64,000 nt of DNA from Microvirga sesbaniae (GCF_025460805.1 NZ_JAMXFJ010000005.1:116297-180296); one strand, 5' to 3'. Shown: positions 35,204-44,719, counted from the first letter of the stretch. Numbers and translations are program-made. Notes: generated by a model from the letters alone, not told the origin.

Positions 35204-35944
35204 ATGGCGACTATTGGCGGTGGAGCCTCAAGCGATTCCTTGCATGGCACCTCAGGCGCGGACGTGATCTTCGGACATGGCGGCGACGACCTGATCCTCG
35301 GCGGCGGAGACAGTGACGCTCTCTCCGGTGGAACGGGAGCCGATGTTCTCTTCGGAGGATCCGGAGACGATTGGATCTCTGGTGGCGCCGATGACGACGT
35401 TCTGTTCGGCGGCGTCGGAGCCGACGTGCTTCAGGGTGATGCCGGGAACGACATCCTGTTCGGCGGCAACAGCGACGATGTTCTGCTCGGCGGCGGCGGC
35501 GACGACTATCTCCGTGGCGGCAACGGAAACGATATTCTGCGCGGTGGCGACGGGAGCGATGTCCTGGAAGGCGGTTCCGGCGACGACATCCTCCAGGGCG
35601 GCGCTGGTGACGACATCCTGCGCGGCGGATCCGGGAACGAAATCTTGGATGGCGGCGCAGGCGACGACGTTCTTCATGGTGGCGCTGGAGGCGACACATT
35701 CGTCTTCAGCGGCGGCGGCGGCAACGATGTCGTCCTCGACTTCAAAGCCGGTCAGGACATTTTGCAGATCTCCAAGGGGATCAATGGAACCGACATCGCA
35801 TCGGCCGATGACCTTGCCGGCCGCGTCCACCAGGTCGGCAGCAATACGATTGTCGATCTCGGCAATGGCGACACGATCACTCTCGTGAACGTGAACGCCG
35901 ACGATATCAACAGCAACCCGAGCGATTACTTCTCGGTTCACTGA
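35204..35944 (+). CDS. Small repeat-only RTX Ca2+-binding secreted protein, ExpE1/NodO-like (246 aa)
   Basis: Predicted extracellular Ca2+-binding protein exported by the upstream ABC/adaptor pair. The ATG at 35204 (MATIGGGASSDSLHGTSGAD) follows AAGGATGAGAG; ATGs at 35180 and 35195 are less well placed. About 17 uninterrupted nonapeptides of the form GGxGxDxLx span residues 10-170, encoded by a 27-bp DNA period. The C-terminal 75 residues (VVLDFKAGQDILQI, then DINSNPSDYFSVH) should hold the type I secretion signal. No Sec signal or extra domain is present. The S. meliloti ExpE1 (WgeA) protein in the equivalent position is needed for galactoglucan export, from memory, so a matrix or export role for the polysaccharide is the best guess. 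Confidence 0.87.
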   Translation: MATIGGGASSDSLHGTSGADVIFGHGGDDLILGGGDSDALSGGTGADVLFGGSGDDWISGGADDDVLFGGVGADVLQGDAGNDILFGGNSDDVLLGGGGDDYLRGGNGNDILRGGDGSDVLEGGSGDDILQGGAGDDILRGGSGNEILDGGAGDDVLHGGAGGDTFVFSGGGGNDVVLDFKAGQDILQISKGINGTDIASADDLAGRVHQVGSNTIVDLGNGDTITLVNVNADDINSNPSDYFSVH

Positions 35945-36020
35945 TCCGCTTCTCCCCTGACGAACGGATGCCGCGGAACCTTCTGCGGCATCCCACCAAA
36001 CCCAATGGAGACAGGAAGCG

Positions 36021-38255
36021 ATGGCGCATCTTGCCATGCTCACATCACCGGCCGGTGACCTTGGCTCCCCGCAGATGGCATCTCTCGGGCGAGACGTTGT
36101 TCTGCTCACCTGGGACATGCCGCGCAGCGAGCGGGGGTCCCCGTCGAGCCTCAGGTGCGACGGCCAAGACGTTTGGCCCTCCGCGTCGCTTCGTCTCTCC
36201 TTGTCCGGCGGAGGAGAACGCCTCTTCTGGGTGTTCCAGCGGCCTGTCGGCGAATGTCCAGACATGGATGTGCGCCTCGAAACGCGCGGATTTGAAACGG
36301 CCGTCACCATCGATGCCGATGCGGCGCTTCCCCCTGCCGACGTCGATAGTATCATCGGCGGTCTCGACAGCCATGGTCGCGTAGCCCTCGCGTCCGCGCT
36401 GTTCAACGTGTGGGGCACGATGTTCCGCCTCCGCCGTGAGAGGACCTTCATCGATCTGCTCGGCGACATTCTCTCGCAGATGGCTCCGGCCCCCGGACCG
36501 GCCGTCGCCGTTGCGCAGATCGCCAATGAATTTCTCCTGGCGCGCGCATCGCTCGTCGCGGGCTTCGGCAAGATCGACGCGATCTATACATTCGGCAGGC
36601 ATGGACCGACGCGCATTCATGGCACTCCTCACAGGGTTCCCGATGTCAAGGATGGCCGGGAGGTCATCCACCTCCTGATCGATCGGGCGCGAATTCCTGC
36701 CGACGATCCTCTCCTCATTCTGATCGGCCCCGGGGGCCTTTCCATCCGACGCCTGCTCAAGCCGGATGCGCGCCTTCCGTCCATCGAACGCTGGTTCCAC
36801 GAGCAGGCGCATGCAGCGCCCAGCCTGCGCGAGCACGTGCTAAGGGAGATCGGCGCTCGCTCCGCGGCGGGGCCGGCCTATGCACTCGAACTGCAGCTGC
36901 GGTCGCCTCTGCGCCCCCGCCGGCTTTCGAGCAGTCCCACGGCCCCATCGGCCGAGATCGTCTCTGCGCTGGCGACATCCGCAGGCACTCTCGTGACCGG
37001 TTGGTACCGTGATCCAGTCAACCTGTTCGCAGGGATCGAAGCCAGCGGACCTGAGGGCGAGCCGCTTGATCTGACGAGAGATCTGTTCACCTTTCCGGTT
37101 GAAGTCGCCGGGCCGACGAAAGGGTCCCGCCTTGCGGCGACGGGCTTCGCTGTCTTGGCCCCGACCGGCACGGGAGCGGTGCAGAACCTTCAACCGCGCT
37201 TTCATCTTCGCCTGAAATCGGGCGCACGCCATTCTCTTGTCCCGCATCCTCAACCTGCCGATCCCGCCGAGGCTCGCGCGATGGCTTTGCGGGCCGTTCC
37301 GGCGCAGCACGTCGACCAGGCCGTCCTTACGCAGGTTCTCAGACCGGCCATCGCCGATCTGCACGCCGCGGTCCAGAACCGAATCGGGCGCCACACGGTC
37401 CGAAGGATCGGCGTCTCTCATCAACGCCCGAAAGCGTCGATGATCATCCCGCTCTACCGAAACCTGGAGTTTCTTCGCTTCCAGATTGCGGCCTTTGCGT
37501 CCGATCAATGGATTCGTGCACATGCGGAGCTGGTCTATGTGCTCGACTCGCCCGAGCAGGCTCAGGAGGTTGAGCATCTCCTGGGCGGCCTTCATCTCAT
37601 TTACGGTCTTCCCCTCGTTCTCGTCGTCATGGAGAGGAACGGCGGATACGCCCGCGCCAACAATGTTGGTGTGTCCGTTGCTCAGGGCGAGGTTCTGGCA
37701 CTGGTCAATTCCGACATCATTCCAGTCTCTCCGGGATGGCTGGAAGCCATGGCTTCGCGTCTGAACGGACGCCGCCGTATCGGCGCCGTCGGACCGAAAC
37801 TTCTCTTTGAGGACGGATCGATCCAGCACGCGGGCATGTACTTCTCGCAGGATCATCGCGGCTACTGGCTCAACCAGCATTTTCACAAGGGCATGCCGCG
37901 CGACTACGCTCCGGCCTGCGAGGAGCGCGTGGTACCGGCCGTAACCGGCGCCTGCCTCGTCACGACGAGAGCATTATTCGAATCCGTCGGGGGCTTCACG
38001 GAGGACTATGTGGTCGGAGATTACGAAGACAGCGATCTCTGCCTCAAAATAACCATGACGGAGCGCAAGATCGGCTACGTCCCCGACATCGAACTCTACC
38101 ATCTCGAACGGAAGTCGATGTCCCTCAACGCCGAGTACATGCGCGGGATCGCCTGGCAGTACAATTGCGCTCTTCATACTGAGCGCTGGCGCGAAGTCAT
38201 GATCACCGCAATGCAGACAGGACGTCCTCGCAAAGGAAGGAATGCCGCCCTATGA
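36021..38255 (+). CDS. Large GT2-type glycosyltransferase, ExpE2-like (744 aa)
   Basis: Probable cytosolic glycosyltransferase of polysaccharide assembly. The GT-A domain is at the C-terminal end (about 472-720): RPKASMIIPLYRNLEFLRFQ, MERNGGYARANNVGV, the nucleotide/metal motif LALVNSDIIP, PKLLFEDGSIQHAGMYF, and the acceptor-side GDYEDSDLCLKI. The first 450 residues form an unrecognised region containing a segment around 300-350 (ATSAGTLVTGWYRDPVNLF) that resembles modules in the two later cluster proteins. The start follows GGAGACAGGAAGCG. Its stop overlaps the methyltransferase start (ATGA). The sugar donor cannot be told from sequence. Confidence 0.82.
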   Translation: MAHLAMLTSPAGDLGSPQMASLGRDVVLLTWDMPRSERGSPSSLRCDGQDVWPSASLRLSLSGGGERLFWVFQRPVGECPDMDVRLETRGFETAVTIDADAALPPADVDSIIGGLDSHGRVALASALFNVWGTMFRLRRERTFIDLLGDILSQMAPAPGPAVAVAQIANEFLLARASLVAGFGKIDAIYTFGRHGPTRIHGTPHRVPDVKDGREVIHLLIDRARIPADDPLLILIGPGGLSIRRLLKPDARLPSIERWFHEQAHAAPSLREHVLREIGARSAAGPAYALELQLRSPLRPRRLSSSPTAPSAEIVSALATSAGTLVTGWYRDPVNLFAGIEASGPEGEPLDLTRDLFTFPVEVAGPTKGSRLAATGFAVLAPTGTGAVQNLQPRFHLRLKSGARHSLVPHPQPADPAEARAMALRAVPAQHVDQAVLTQVLRPAIADLHAAVQNRIGRHTVRRIGVSHQRPKASMIIPLYRNLEFLRFQIAAFASDQWIRAHAELVYVLDSPEQAQEVEHLLGGLHLIYGLPLVLVVMERNGGYARANNVGVSVAQGEVLALVNSDIIPVSPGWLEAMASRLNGRRRIGAVGPKLLFEDGSIQHAGMYFSQDHRGYWLNQHFHKGMPRDYAPACEERVVPAVTGACLVTTRALFESVGGFTEDYVVGDYEDSDLCLKITMTERKIGYVPDIELYHLERKSMSLNAEYMRGIAWQYNCALHTERWREVMITAMQTGRPRKGRNAAL

Positions 38256-39079
38256 ATGCGCAGTTCGATCTCACGAACGCCTCGCGTGCACCGAAGCCGA
38301 TTCCGGATATGGACTTGGGCCTCAAGAGCCTGATGGAAGAAATCAGGCAGAATGATTCCCTTCCGGCTCCGCCGCCGGAGAACGTCTTCGTGGGTGATGG
38401 GGATTACCGCGCGATCGGCGCCGAGTATCTCGGCCACTTCATTCGCCTCGGCGGACTTCTGCCTTCCGAATCCGTACTCGACATCGGATGCGGCATCGGC
38501 CGAATGGCCGTTCCTCTGACGCAGTACCTCGATCCGGAGACAGCTCTCTACGAGGGCGTGGATCCCGTCAATGCGGGCATCGAGTGGTGCGTGCAGAACA
38601 TTACCGCGTCCTATCCGAACTTCCGGTTCTGCCGCGTGGATGTCGCTCACGAGCTGTACAACCCTGGCGGGGCAATCGCCGGAGATGAGATCGTCCTGCC
38701 GTTTTCCGACGCGAAGTTCGACTTTGTCACGATGGTGTCGGTGGCGACTCATCTGCCGGAGGGGGAGATTTCCGCATACGCGCGTGAGGTCATGCGCCTG
38801 CTGAAACCCGGCGGACGCCTGTTCCTGACCGCCTTCGTCGTCGCCGCAGGAGACCCGGACAGGCAGGCAGCCCGTCCGCGCTTCACGCGGGGGAAGACTC
38901 CCGGCACATGGTACGGCGATCCTTCGGCGCCACTCGGTGCCATCGGCTTCGATGCCGGAATCATCGAGGACATCCTGACGAAGGCCGGCCTCCAGATCCG
39001 CCGCCTGAGCCTCGGCCATTGGCGCGGTATCGCGAGCGATCACTACCAGGATGTCATCATTGCCGTGAAGCCGGAGTAG
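38252..39079 (+). CDS. SAM-dependent methyltransferase, class I (275 aa)
   Basis: Likely O-methylates a sugar or lipid-linked intermediate. Motif I is VLDIGCGIGRMAVPL at about 80-94. The acidic residue after strand 2 is in YEGVDPVN. Motif IV region FDFVTMVSVATHL and RLLKPGGRLFLTAFV follow, typical of the Methyltransf_25/11 fold. The start overlaps the glycosyltransferase stop by four bases and the next gene begins five bases after its stop, so it is embedded in the biosynthetic operon. ExpE3 occupies the same slot in the S. meliloti cluster, as I recall. Confidence 0.85.
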   Translation: MNAQFDLTNASRAPKPIPDMDLGLKSLMEEIRQNDSLPAPPPENVFVGDGDYRAIGAEYLGHFIRLGGLLPSESVLDIGCGIGRMAVPLTQYLDPETALYEGVDPVNAGIEWCVQNITASYPNFRFCRVDVAHELYNPGGAIAGDEIVLPFSDAKFDFVTMVSVATHLPEGEISAYAREVMRLLKPGGRLFLTAFVVAAGDPDRQAARPRFTRGKTPGTWYGDPSAPLGAIGFDAGIIEDILTKAGLQIRRLSLGHWRGIASDHYQDVIIAVKPE

Positions 39080-39084
39080 ACCCC

Positions 39085-40371
39085 GTGACAACACGCGTTC
39101 TGGTCGTTGCCCACAATCACCCGGATTTTCACCCCGGCGGGACGGAGATCCTCGCTCATGATCTCTTCCGTGAGTACCGCTCGCGTCCTGACGTCGAAGC
39201 GCTGTTCCTGGCGGCCACGAACAATCTCCATCGTGGTCAAAGGCCGGGAACGAGCTTCCAGTCGCCCAGTGGAGCCCCGGACGAAGTCGTCGTGTGGTGC
39301 GGTCATTTCGACCAGTTCAACCTGAGCCAGATCGATGCTTACGGCGTCGTGCCTCATCTGGTCAGCCTGCTCGAGGACTTTCGTCCTGACATCGTGCACA
39401 TCCATCACGTCCTGCTCGTCGGGGTGGAGTTCATCGCACTCGTGCGCCGTATTCTTCCGAACACTCGCATCGTGATGACGCTCCACGACTACTATCCCAT
39501 CTGCGCCCATGACGGGCTGATGATGCGGACGGCAGGGAAGGAACGATGCGACCGTGCAACGCCCCATCGCTGCAACGGGTGCTTCCCGCACATCTCGGCG
39601 GATCGGTTTCTCCTGCGAGAGATGTATGTTCGGACACATCTCGACCAGGTTCACCGGTTCGTTGCTCCCAGCCGCTTCCTCAAGGAGCGATTTGTGGCCT
39701 GGGGGGTGCCGTCCGGTTCGATCGAGGTCATCCCGAACGGTCGGCCTGCCGTCGTTCCCACGCCCCATCGGGCGGCTCCTTCGGGCAGGCGGGCCGTATT
39801 CGGATATTTCGGCAACCTCAACCCTTGGAAGGGCATTCCCGTTCTCCTCAAGGCGGCCCAGCGTCTCATCGCGGACGGCGTCAGTGACTTCGAGCTTCGC
39901 CTGCATGGCGGCGCGCCCTTCCAGGCCAAGGAGTTCGTCGCGAAGGTCGACAGTCTTCTCGACGAGACGGAGCCTCAGGTTGTGAGGCTCGGGCCCTACG
40001 GGCGTGAGGACATTCCTGGCCTCATGGCTGCCGTCGACTGGGTCGTGGTGCCGTCGGTCTGGTGGGAGAACGCTCCGCTGGTGATCCAGGAGGCGTTCGC
40101 CCATCGGCGCCCCGTCATCGCGAGCGGCATAGGCGGAATGGCGGAAGCCGTCCGGGACGGGATCGACGGTCTGCATGTCCGTCCCGATGATCCATCCGTG
40201 CTCGCACGCACCATGCGTCAGGCCATGGAGACACCGGGCCTCTGGGAGAGCCTCGTGAAGGGGATCAACCCGCCGGCCGACATGACGCAAGTCGCGGAAT
40301 GCCACCTCTCTCTCTATCGCAGCCTCCTCAAAGGTGCCGATATCATCGAACTGAAGGCGAACGCCGCATGA
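39085..40371 (+). CDS. GT4-family glycosyltransferase with a four-Cys insert (428 aa)
   Basis: Retaining GT-B glycosyltransferase. The N-terminal phrase VLVVAHNHPDFHPGGTEILA starts the acceptor domain, and GYFGNLNPWKGIPVLL starts the donor domain. The nucleotide-sugar motif is WWENAPLVIQEAFAHRRPVI (Glu of the E-x7-E type). The GTG start at 39085 is inferred from GGAG eight bases upstream and the beginning of the Rossmann strand; no ATG is suitable. A Cys cluster C-x14-C-x7-C-x2-C (around residues 137-167: from ICAHDG to CNGCFP) is present in identical spacing in the GT4 protein at 43378. The stop overlaps the next gene (ATGA). Confidence 0.85.
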   Translation: MTTRVLVVAHNHPDFHPGGTEILAHDLFREYRSRPDVEALFLAATNNLHRGQRPGTSFQSPSGAPDEVVVWCGHFDQFNLSQIDAYGVVPHLVSLLEDFRPDIVHIHHVLLVGVEFIALVRRILPNTRIVMTLHDYYPICAHDGLMMRTAGKERCDRATPHRCNGCFPHISADRFLLREMYVRTHLDQVHRFVAPSRFLKERFVAWGVPSGSIEVIPNGRPAVVPTPHRAAPSGRRAVFGYFGNLNPWKGIPVLLKAAQRLIADGVSDFELRLHGGAPFQAKEFVAKVDSLLDETEPQVVRLGPYGREDIPGLMAAVDWVVVPSVWWENAPLVIQEAFAHRRPVIASGIGGMAEAVRDGIDGLHVRPDDPSVLARTMRQAMETPGLWESLVKGINPPADMTQVAECHLSLYRSLLKGADIIELKANAA

Positions 40372-41129
40372 GCACAGCACAGTCGAAGAACGCCGTGACC
40401 GTTCCCGTGGGCCCGCAACTTCAGGGCCGCGTCGATGCTATCGAAGGGCGGCGCCTCTACGGATGGGTCTGGGATCGCGCACGCCCGACGGAACGTCTCC
40501 TCATTCGGATCACCCTGAATGGTGCGAGCATCGCGTCGGCCACGGCCGACATGCCGCGCGTCGATCTGCGTCGCAACGGAATCGGCGACGGTGGATACGC
40601 CTTCGAAGTCGAGCTGCCCGACGGCGTCGGACAGGGTACGGCCGGCCTTGCAGTCATGGCGACCTCGCCCTCGACCGGCGAGGAACTCGTTCTACAGCCT
40701 CCGAGTCAGGACGAGCGCGCGGCCGAGGCCGCGATCAACGCGCCCCTGAACCGCGTGTTCGACCGGCTCGACCTGCTCATTGAAGCGCAAAGGCGATCTC
40801 AGGTTCTGCAACGTGAGGCGGTCGAGAGCCTTCGGGGGACTTCGGCGCAGATCGGCGAGATCGTCGGCGAGGAGAATGGCATCGCGGCGGCTCTCGACGC
40901 CGTTCGGGCCAATCAATCCGACCTGGCCAAGAAGATATCCGATATCGAAGTCTTCCATATGCGCTTCGACCGGGTGCTGGCAGATTTCGGAAAGCAGATC
41001 GATGACCTTGGATCATCCGTCGATCGCCCGATGAAAAGGGCCGTCACGCTCTTGATGGCGTTCGGGGGAATTTCCGCCGTGAGCGCCGTCGCGGCGCTTG
41101 TCGTCCTTCTCCGTCATCCTCCTTGGTGA
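40368..41129 (+). CDS. Tail-anchored protein with a GWxWD beta module (253 aa)
   Basis: Family not recognised. Residues about 18-100 form a beta-rich module (LQGRVDAIEGRRLYGWVWDR, RVDLRRNGIGDGGYAFEVEL). A helical/coiled-coil segment follows at about 110-220 (EAQRRSQVLQREAVESL) and one C-terminal membrane helix (about 225-247, AVTLLMAFGGISAVSAVAAL). No signal peptide, so the module probably faces the cytosol with the tail in the inner membrane. It starts inside the preceding GT4 stop (ATGA). Comparable GW(V/A/L)xD modules appear in the neighbours at 36021 and 41184. It could be a scaffold gathering transferases at the membrane; that is speculation. Confidence 0.6.
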   Translation: MSTAQSKNAVTVPVGPQLQGRVDAIEGRRLYGWVWDRARPTERLLIRITLNGASIASATADMPRVDLRRNGIGDGGYAFEVELPDGVGQGTAGLAVMATSPSTGEELVLQPPSQDERAAEAAINAPLNRVFDRLDLLIEAQRRSQVLQREAVESLRGTSAQIGEIVGEENGIAAALDAVRANQSDLAKKISDIEVFHMRFDRVLADFGKQIDDLGSSVDRPMKRAVTLLMAFGGISAVSAVAALVVLLRHPPW

Positions 41130-41183
41130 CCGCGCCTTGAGGCACGAGCGAAATCGGTCATCGAATGGAATTTCAGGAATCCC

Positions 41184-43370
41184 ATGCAATACAGCACGCA
41201 ACCTCTAGATATGCGCGACTTGCCTCTGGACGGCGAGAGCGCCCTCGTCACTCCGATCGGCGACGATCTTGCCCTGATTGCCGGCGTAGCCGACGCTATG
41301 ACCGATCAGGTCGAAACGTTGCTCAACGGCGATCCTTCCATGTCGATGAAGGCTGATACCGTCAGCTGGGCTCGAAGGGACGCGCCTGCGGATGCCGCGA
41401 TTGGCTTCGTCTCCATCGTGCCGATTCGCCTTGCCGCCAAGGTTCGCCTGCGCTCCGTGGTGATGCGGCGCAGCGGACCGCCTATCCGCTACACCCTGAT
41501 CAAGCCGGCAGTCCCACTTGGCACGTTGATCTCAATCATCTCCGCCGATGCCGGCAATCGGTCGTCGATTGTCATCGACCGCATCATTCACGCGCTGATC
41601 GGCGGGAAGACCAGTCAGAAGCGGTTGGAGGCGGCCATATCGGTCCTCGGAGCCGCCGGCCCAACGGATGGATGGATCGAGGTCATCGGCTCGATCGATA
41701 CAGGCCAAGTGTTCCTCCAGGGTTGGGCCACCGATCTGCCTTGCGACAGGGTCCGGGTCCTTGCGGCCCACGAGGGATTGATCGCGGGCGACTTCAAGTC
41801 GGCCTCCGTCCCCCGCAACGACCTTGGGGAGCAAGGCAAGGGCTTTGTGGGCCTGCTCGACACGGGAGCATCGGCGATTGATCCGGGCAAGCTCAAGACG
41901 CTGTTCTTTCGCGGACGGGATGGGTGGCGGAGTCTCGAGATCTACGATCGCCGCGTCCTCCTCTCCCCGACGGATGTTCCCGCCCACATCCGGGACGGTC
42001 TCGTCCGCGCGAACGCCAACCCGGACACCATGATGACACTTCGGCGGGCCGGAGAACGCTTCGACGGGCGTGACACCGTATCGGACCTCAAGTTGCCGGT
42101 TCGCATCGGCATGGACATGGCGGCCGAGATTCCAGGCGGCGGGATGCTGGTGGCCGGCTGGTTGCTCGATCCGGAAGGCCATGTGGATTCCCTCACCTTG
42201 CGGGCCGGCGCAATCCAGCAGCGGATCGACGAGACCTGGACCCGCCTCCCCCGATCGGACGTGTCATCGGCGTTCCAGCACAACAACCTCTTCGCCGGAC
42301 GTCTCGACCCGGCCCGCAACGATCACGGCTTCCTGGCCTTCGTTCCCGGCCCGCAATCGGCCGCGGATGGACCGGTCTATTTCGAGATGGCCGTCGGCGA
42401 TACCGTCGCGTTCTATCCTCTCACGCCGCTTCGCGGCATGTCCCGCCGATCCCTCGAACGGCTCATCTCGCCCCTCGACCCGCGGACGGCAGCGGCCGGA
42501 GCCGCCATCGAGCGCCATATCGGCCCCATGATGCAGGCCATGGCCGCACCTGCGCCGGCCGTCATGGAAATCCGCGACTTCGATTTCGACGATTCAGAGG
42601 CCAACCGCGCCTTGGTGATCGGAGCCGGAAGCGATGTTGAGGAAGCGGCCGTGACCCTATCCCTGCTCGCCCTGGACGCAGAGACGAAGGAGATGCCGAT
42701 CATCGTCGCTGTGCCCCTGGAGGCCTTCGACAGCATAGCCCCGGAAGCGGAACGGCTCTCGCGCTTCTACGGAATCAAGGTCCGGGTGATCGGCGCGACG
42801 GGCGTGCAGGATGCCTGCGACGCGTTCGAGGCCGCCATCCAGACGACGAAGGCAGAAACGCTGATCTTTCTCGCCGCCGGGGTCCTGCCACGCCAGGCTG
42901 GGTGGATCTCATCGCTGGAACGGGCCTATCGCAACCGCGGCGGCAAGGCGCTGATCAGCCCCACAATCCTCTACGAAGACAATTCCATCCGCTTCGCGGG
43001 AACGTGGCTCGATCAGGAGGAGCAGAAGCTCGTCGACCGCTATATTGGATACCCGCGCGATGTCGTGCGCGGCTCGCAGCCGACGGAGGTCATCGCCGGA
43101 TCGCTCTCGTGCTGCATCGTCTCGCGCGAATCCGTCGCGTCAGTCGGCGGCTTCACCCGCTCCTATCTGGGTTCTGGCGAGAAGGGGCGCGACCTCTGCC
43201 TTAAGATGAGGCTCGGCGGGACGCCTGCGGTCTGGCTTCCTGATGTCGAGATGATTTCGGCCGACAGCGATGTCGGGCCATCGGCCTTCCCGGCGCACCG
43301 CCTGGCTCAGAAAGTCGACCGCTGGAGCTTTGACCGAAAATGGTCGCTCCTCATCAACAATATGAGGTAG
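41184..43370 (+). CDS. Modular glycosyltransferase-like protein (728 aa)
   Basis: Probable polysaccharide enzyme with unusual architecture. Residues 1-150 are unrecognised. Beta modules with the GWxxD theme lie at about 165-260 (VFLQGWATDLPCDRVRVL) and 310-400 (MLVAGWLLDPEGHVDSL). The C-terminal third (470-720) looks like a GT-A/GT2 domain: FLAAGVLPRQAGWISSLERA, ISPTILYEDNSIRFAGTW, GSLSCCIVSRESVASVGGF and GRDLCLKMRLGG. These echo the equivalent segments of the 36021 protein, but the usual DxD is not obvious and becomes LAAG, so catalysis is uncertain. The start follows AGGA. It may be a degenerate transferase or accessory subunit. Confidence 0.65.
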   Translation: MQYSTQPLDMRDLPLDGESALVTPIGDDLALIAGVADAMTDQVETLLNGDPSMSMKADTVSWARRDAPADAAIGFVSIVPIRLAAKVRLRSVVMRRSGPPIRYTLIKPAVPLGTLISIISADAGNRSSIVIDRIIHALIGGKTSQKRLEAAISVLGAAGPTDGWIEVIGSIDTGQVFLQGWATDLPCDRVRVLAAHEGLIAGDFKSASVPRNDLGEQGKGFVGLLDTGASAIDPGKLKTLFFRGRDGWRSLEIYDRRVLLSPTDVPAHIRDGLVRANANPDTMMTLRRAGERFDGRDTVSDLKLPVRIGMDMAAEIPGGGMLVAGWLLDPEGHVDSLTLRAGAIQQRIDETWTRLPRSDVSSAFQHNNLFAGRLDPARNDHGFLAFVPGPQSAADGPVYFEMAVGDTVAFYPLTPLRGMSRRSLERLISPLDPRTAAAGAAIERHIGPMMQAMAAPAPAVMEIRDFDFDDSEANRALVIGAGSDVEEAAVTLSLLALDAETKEMPIIVAVPLEAFDSIAPEAERLSRFYGIKVRVIGATGVQDACDAFEAAIQTTKAETLIFLAAGVLPRQAGWISSLERAYRNRGGKALISPTILYEDNSIRFAGTWLDQEEQKLVDRYIGYPRDVVRGSQPTEVIAGSLSCCIVSRESVASVGGFTRSYLGSGEKGRDLCLKMRLGGTPAVWLPDVEMISADSDVGPSAFPAHRLAQKVDRWSFDRKWSLLINNMR

Positions 43371-43377
43371 TGAAAGC

Positions 43378-44685
43378 ATGTCCAACCCCTCTCCCCGCGT
43401 CCTCATCGTTTCCCACGGTCATCCGAGCTTCTCGCTCGGGGGCGCCGAGATCGCCGCGTATAACCTGCACAAAGGCCTCAACAGGATCGGCAACGTCGAA
43501 TCCCGTTTCCTCGCCCGCGTCGGGCACCCGGTCGCACGGCACAGCCGAACAGCCCTCATGAGCCTTCGGCAGACCGAAGGTGAGTTTCTCTATCATGCCG
43601 ACGAGTATGACCACTTCCTCATCTCGAACAGGAACACGGAGGAAATCGAACGCGATTTCCTGCGTGTTCTGAAGGACCTGAGGCCGGACGTCGTTCACTT
43701 CCATCACTTCATCGGCCTAGGTCTCGAAATGATCTATGCCGTTCGCCGCGCGCTTCCGGACTGCGTGATCGTCATCACGTTCCATGAATTCCTGTCGATC
43801 TGCAGCCATCATGGGCAAATGGTGAAGACCGGCGGGACGAAACTCTGCCACAGGGCTTCGCCATCGGATTGCAACGCCTGCTTCCCGGACGTTTCTCCAG
43901 CACGCTTCCTGCGCCGCGAGCACTTCATCCGAGGGCTTCTCGACGTGGCCGACTACTTCGTGTCGCCCAGCCAGTTCCTCGTCGACCGCTATGTGGAGTG
44001 GGGACTCGACCGCTCCCGCTTCGTCGTCATCGAAAACGGCCTGGACATTGCCGAAACCGCCCCACCGCGAAGCCTGCCTCAACGGGGAGGGCGGCGCTCC
44101 CGGTTCGGCTATTTCGGTCAGATCACACAGTTCAAAGGCGTCGATGTGCTGCTCGACGCGGTCACGTGCATCCCGGACGCTGTCTGGGGCGACGATGCCC
44201 AGCTGATGATCTTCGGCGGCAATTTGGAGCGGCAGCCGGAAGCATTTCAGGACAAGATCAGGAAGCTGGTGGAGCGCGCCGGATCGCGGGTCCGGTTCTA
44301 TGGATCCTACCAGAACAGCGAGATGCCGCGCCTTATGCGCTCGATCGACTGGACCATCATTCCGTCGATCTGGTGGGAGAACTCACCCATCGTGATCCAG
44401 GAATCCTTCCATCACGGACGTCCCATGATCTGCAGCAATATCGGCGGCATGGCCGAGAAGATCGTCGACGGCGTCAATGGGCTTCATTTTCGCGTCGGCT
44501 CGTCACAGGATCTCGTCGACCGCATGACCGAAGCGCTGACGAGCCCCAAGCTCTGGAACGACCTGCGCGCGGGCATCGGGCACCCGATCACCTACGAGGA
44601 ATGCGCCCGGATCCATCTCAATCTCTATCAGGAACTTGCCGCGAAGAAGGCGACGAGCTCGTCGGCAGTCGCGCTGACGGCTTAG
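43378..44685 (+). CDS. GT4-family glycosyltransferase, paralogue of the 39085 gene (435 aa)
   Basis: Second retaining GT-B transferase of the cluster. It has VLIVSHGHPSFSLGGAEIAA at the N-terminus, GYFGQITQFKGVDVLLDA at the donor domain and WWENSPIVIQESFHHGRPMI as the donor-binding loop. The same four-Cys insert (C-x14-C-x7-C-x2-C, from ICSHHG to CNACFP) occurs. Similarity along the whole length to the 39085 product points to an old duplication. It starts seven bases after the preceding stop. ExpE4 and ExpE7 are the two comparable transferases in S. meliloti, by memory. Confidence 0.85.
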   Translation: MSNPSPRVLIVSHGHPSFSLGGAEIAAYNLHKGLNRIGNVESRFLARVGHPVARHSRTALMSLRQTEGEFLYHADEYDHFLISNRNTEEIERDFLRVLKDLRPDVVHFHHFIGLGLEMIYAVRRALPDCVIVITFHEFLSICSHHGQMVKTGGTKLCHRASPSDCNACFPDVSPARFLRREHFIRGLLDVADYFVSPSQFLVDRYVEWGLDRSRFVVIENGLDIAETAPPRSLPQRGGRRSRFGYFGQITQFKGVDVLLDAVTCIPDAVWGDDAQLMIFGGNLERQPEAFQDKIRKLVERAGSRVRFYGSYQNSEMPRLMRSIDWTIIPSIWWENSPIVIQESFHHGRPMICSNIGGMAEKIVDGVNGLHFRVGSSQDLVDRMTEALTSPKLWNDLRAGIGHPITYEECARIHLNLYQELAAKKATSSSAVALTA

Positions 44686-44719
44686 TCTCTTACTGGCGAA
44701 GATATTTGGAGGCACAATC

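Noticed and set aside
35230..35700. Possible CRISPR-like array from regular 27-bp periodicity
   Set aside because: The periodicity is the coding repeat of RTX nonapeptides in an open frame; there are no unique spacers.
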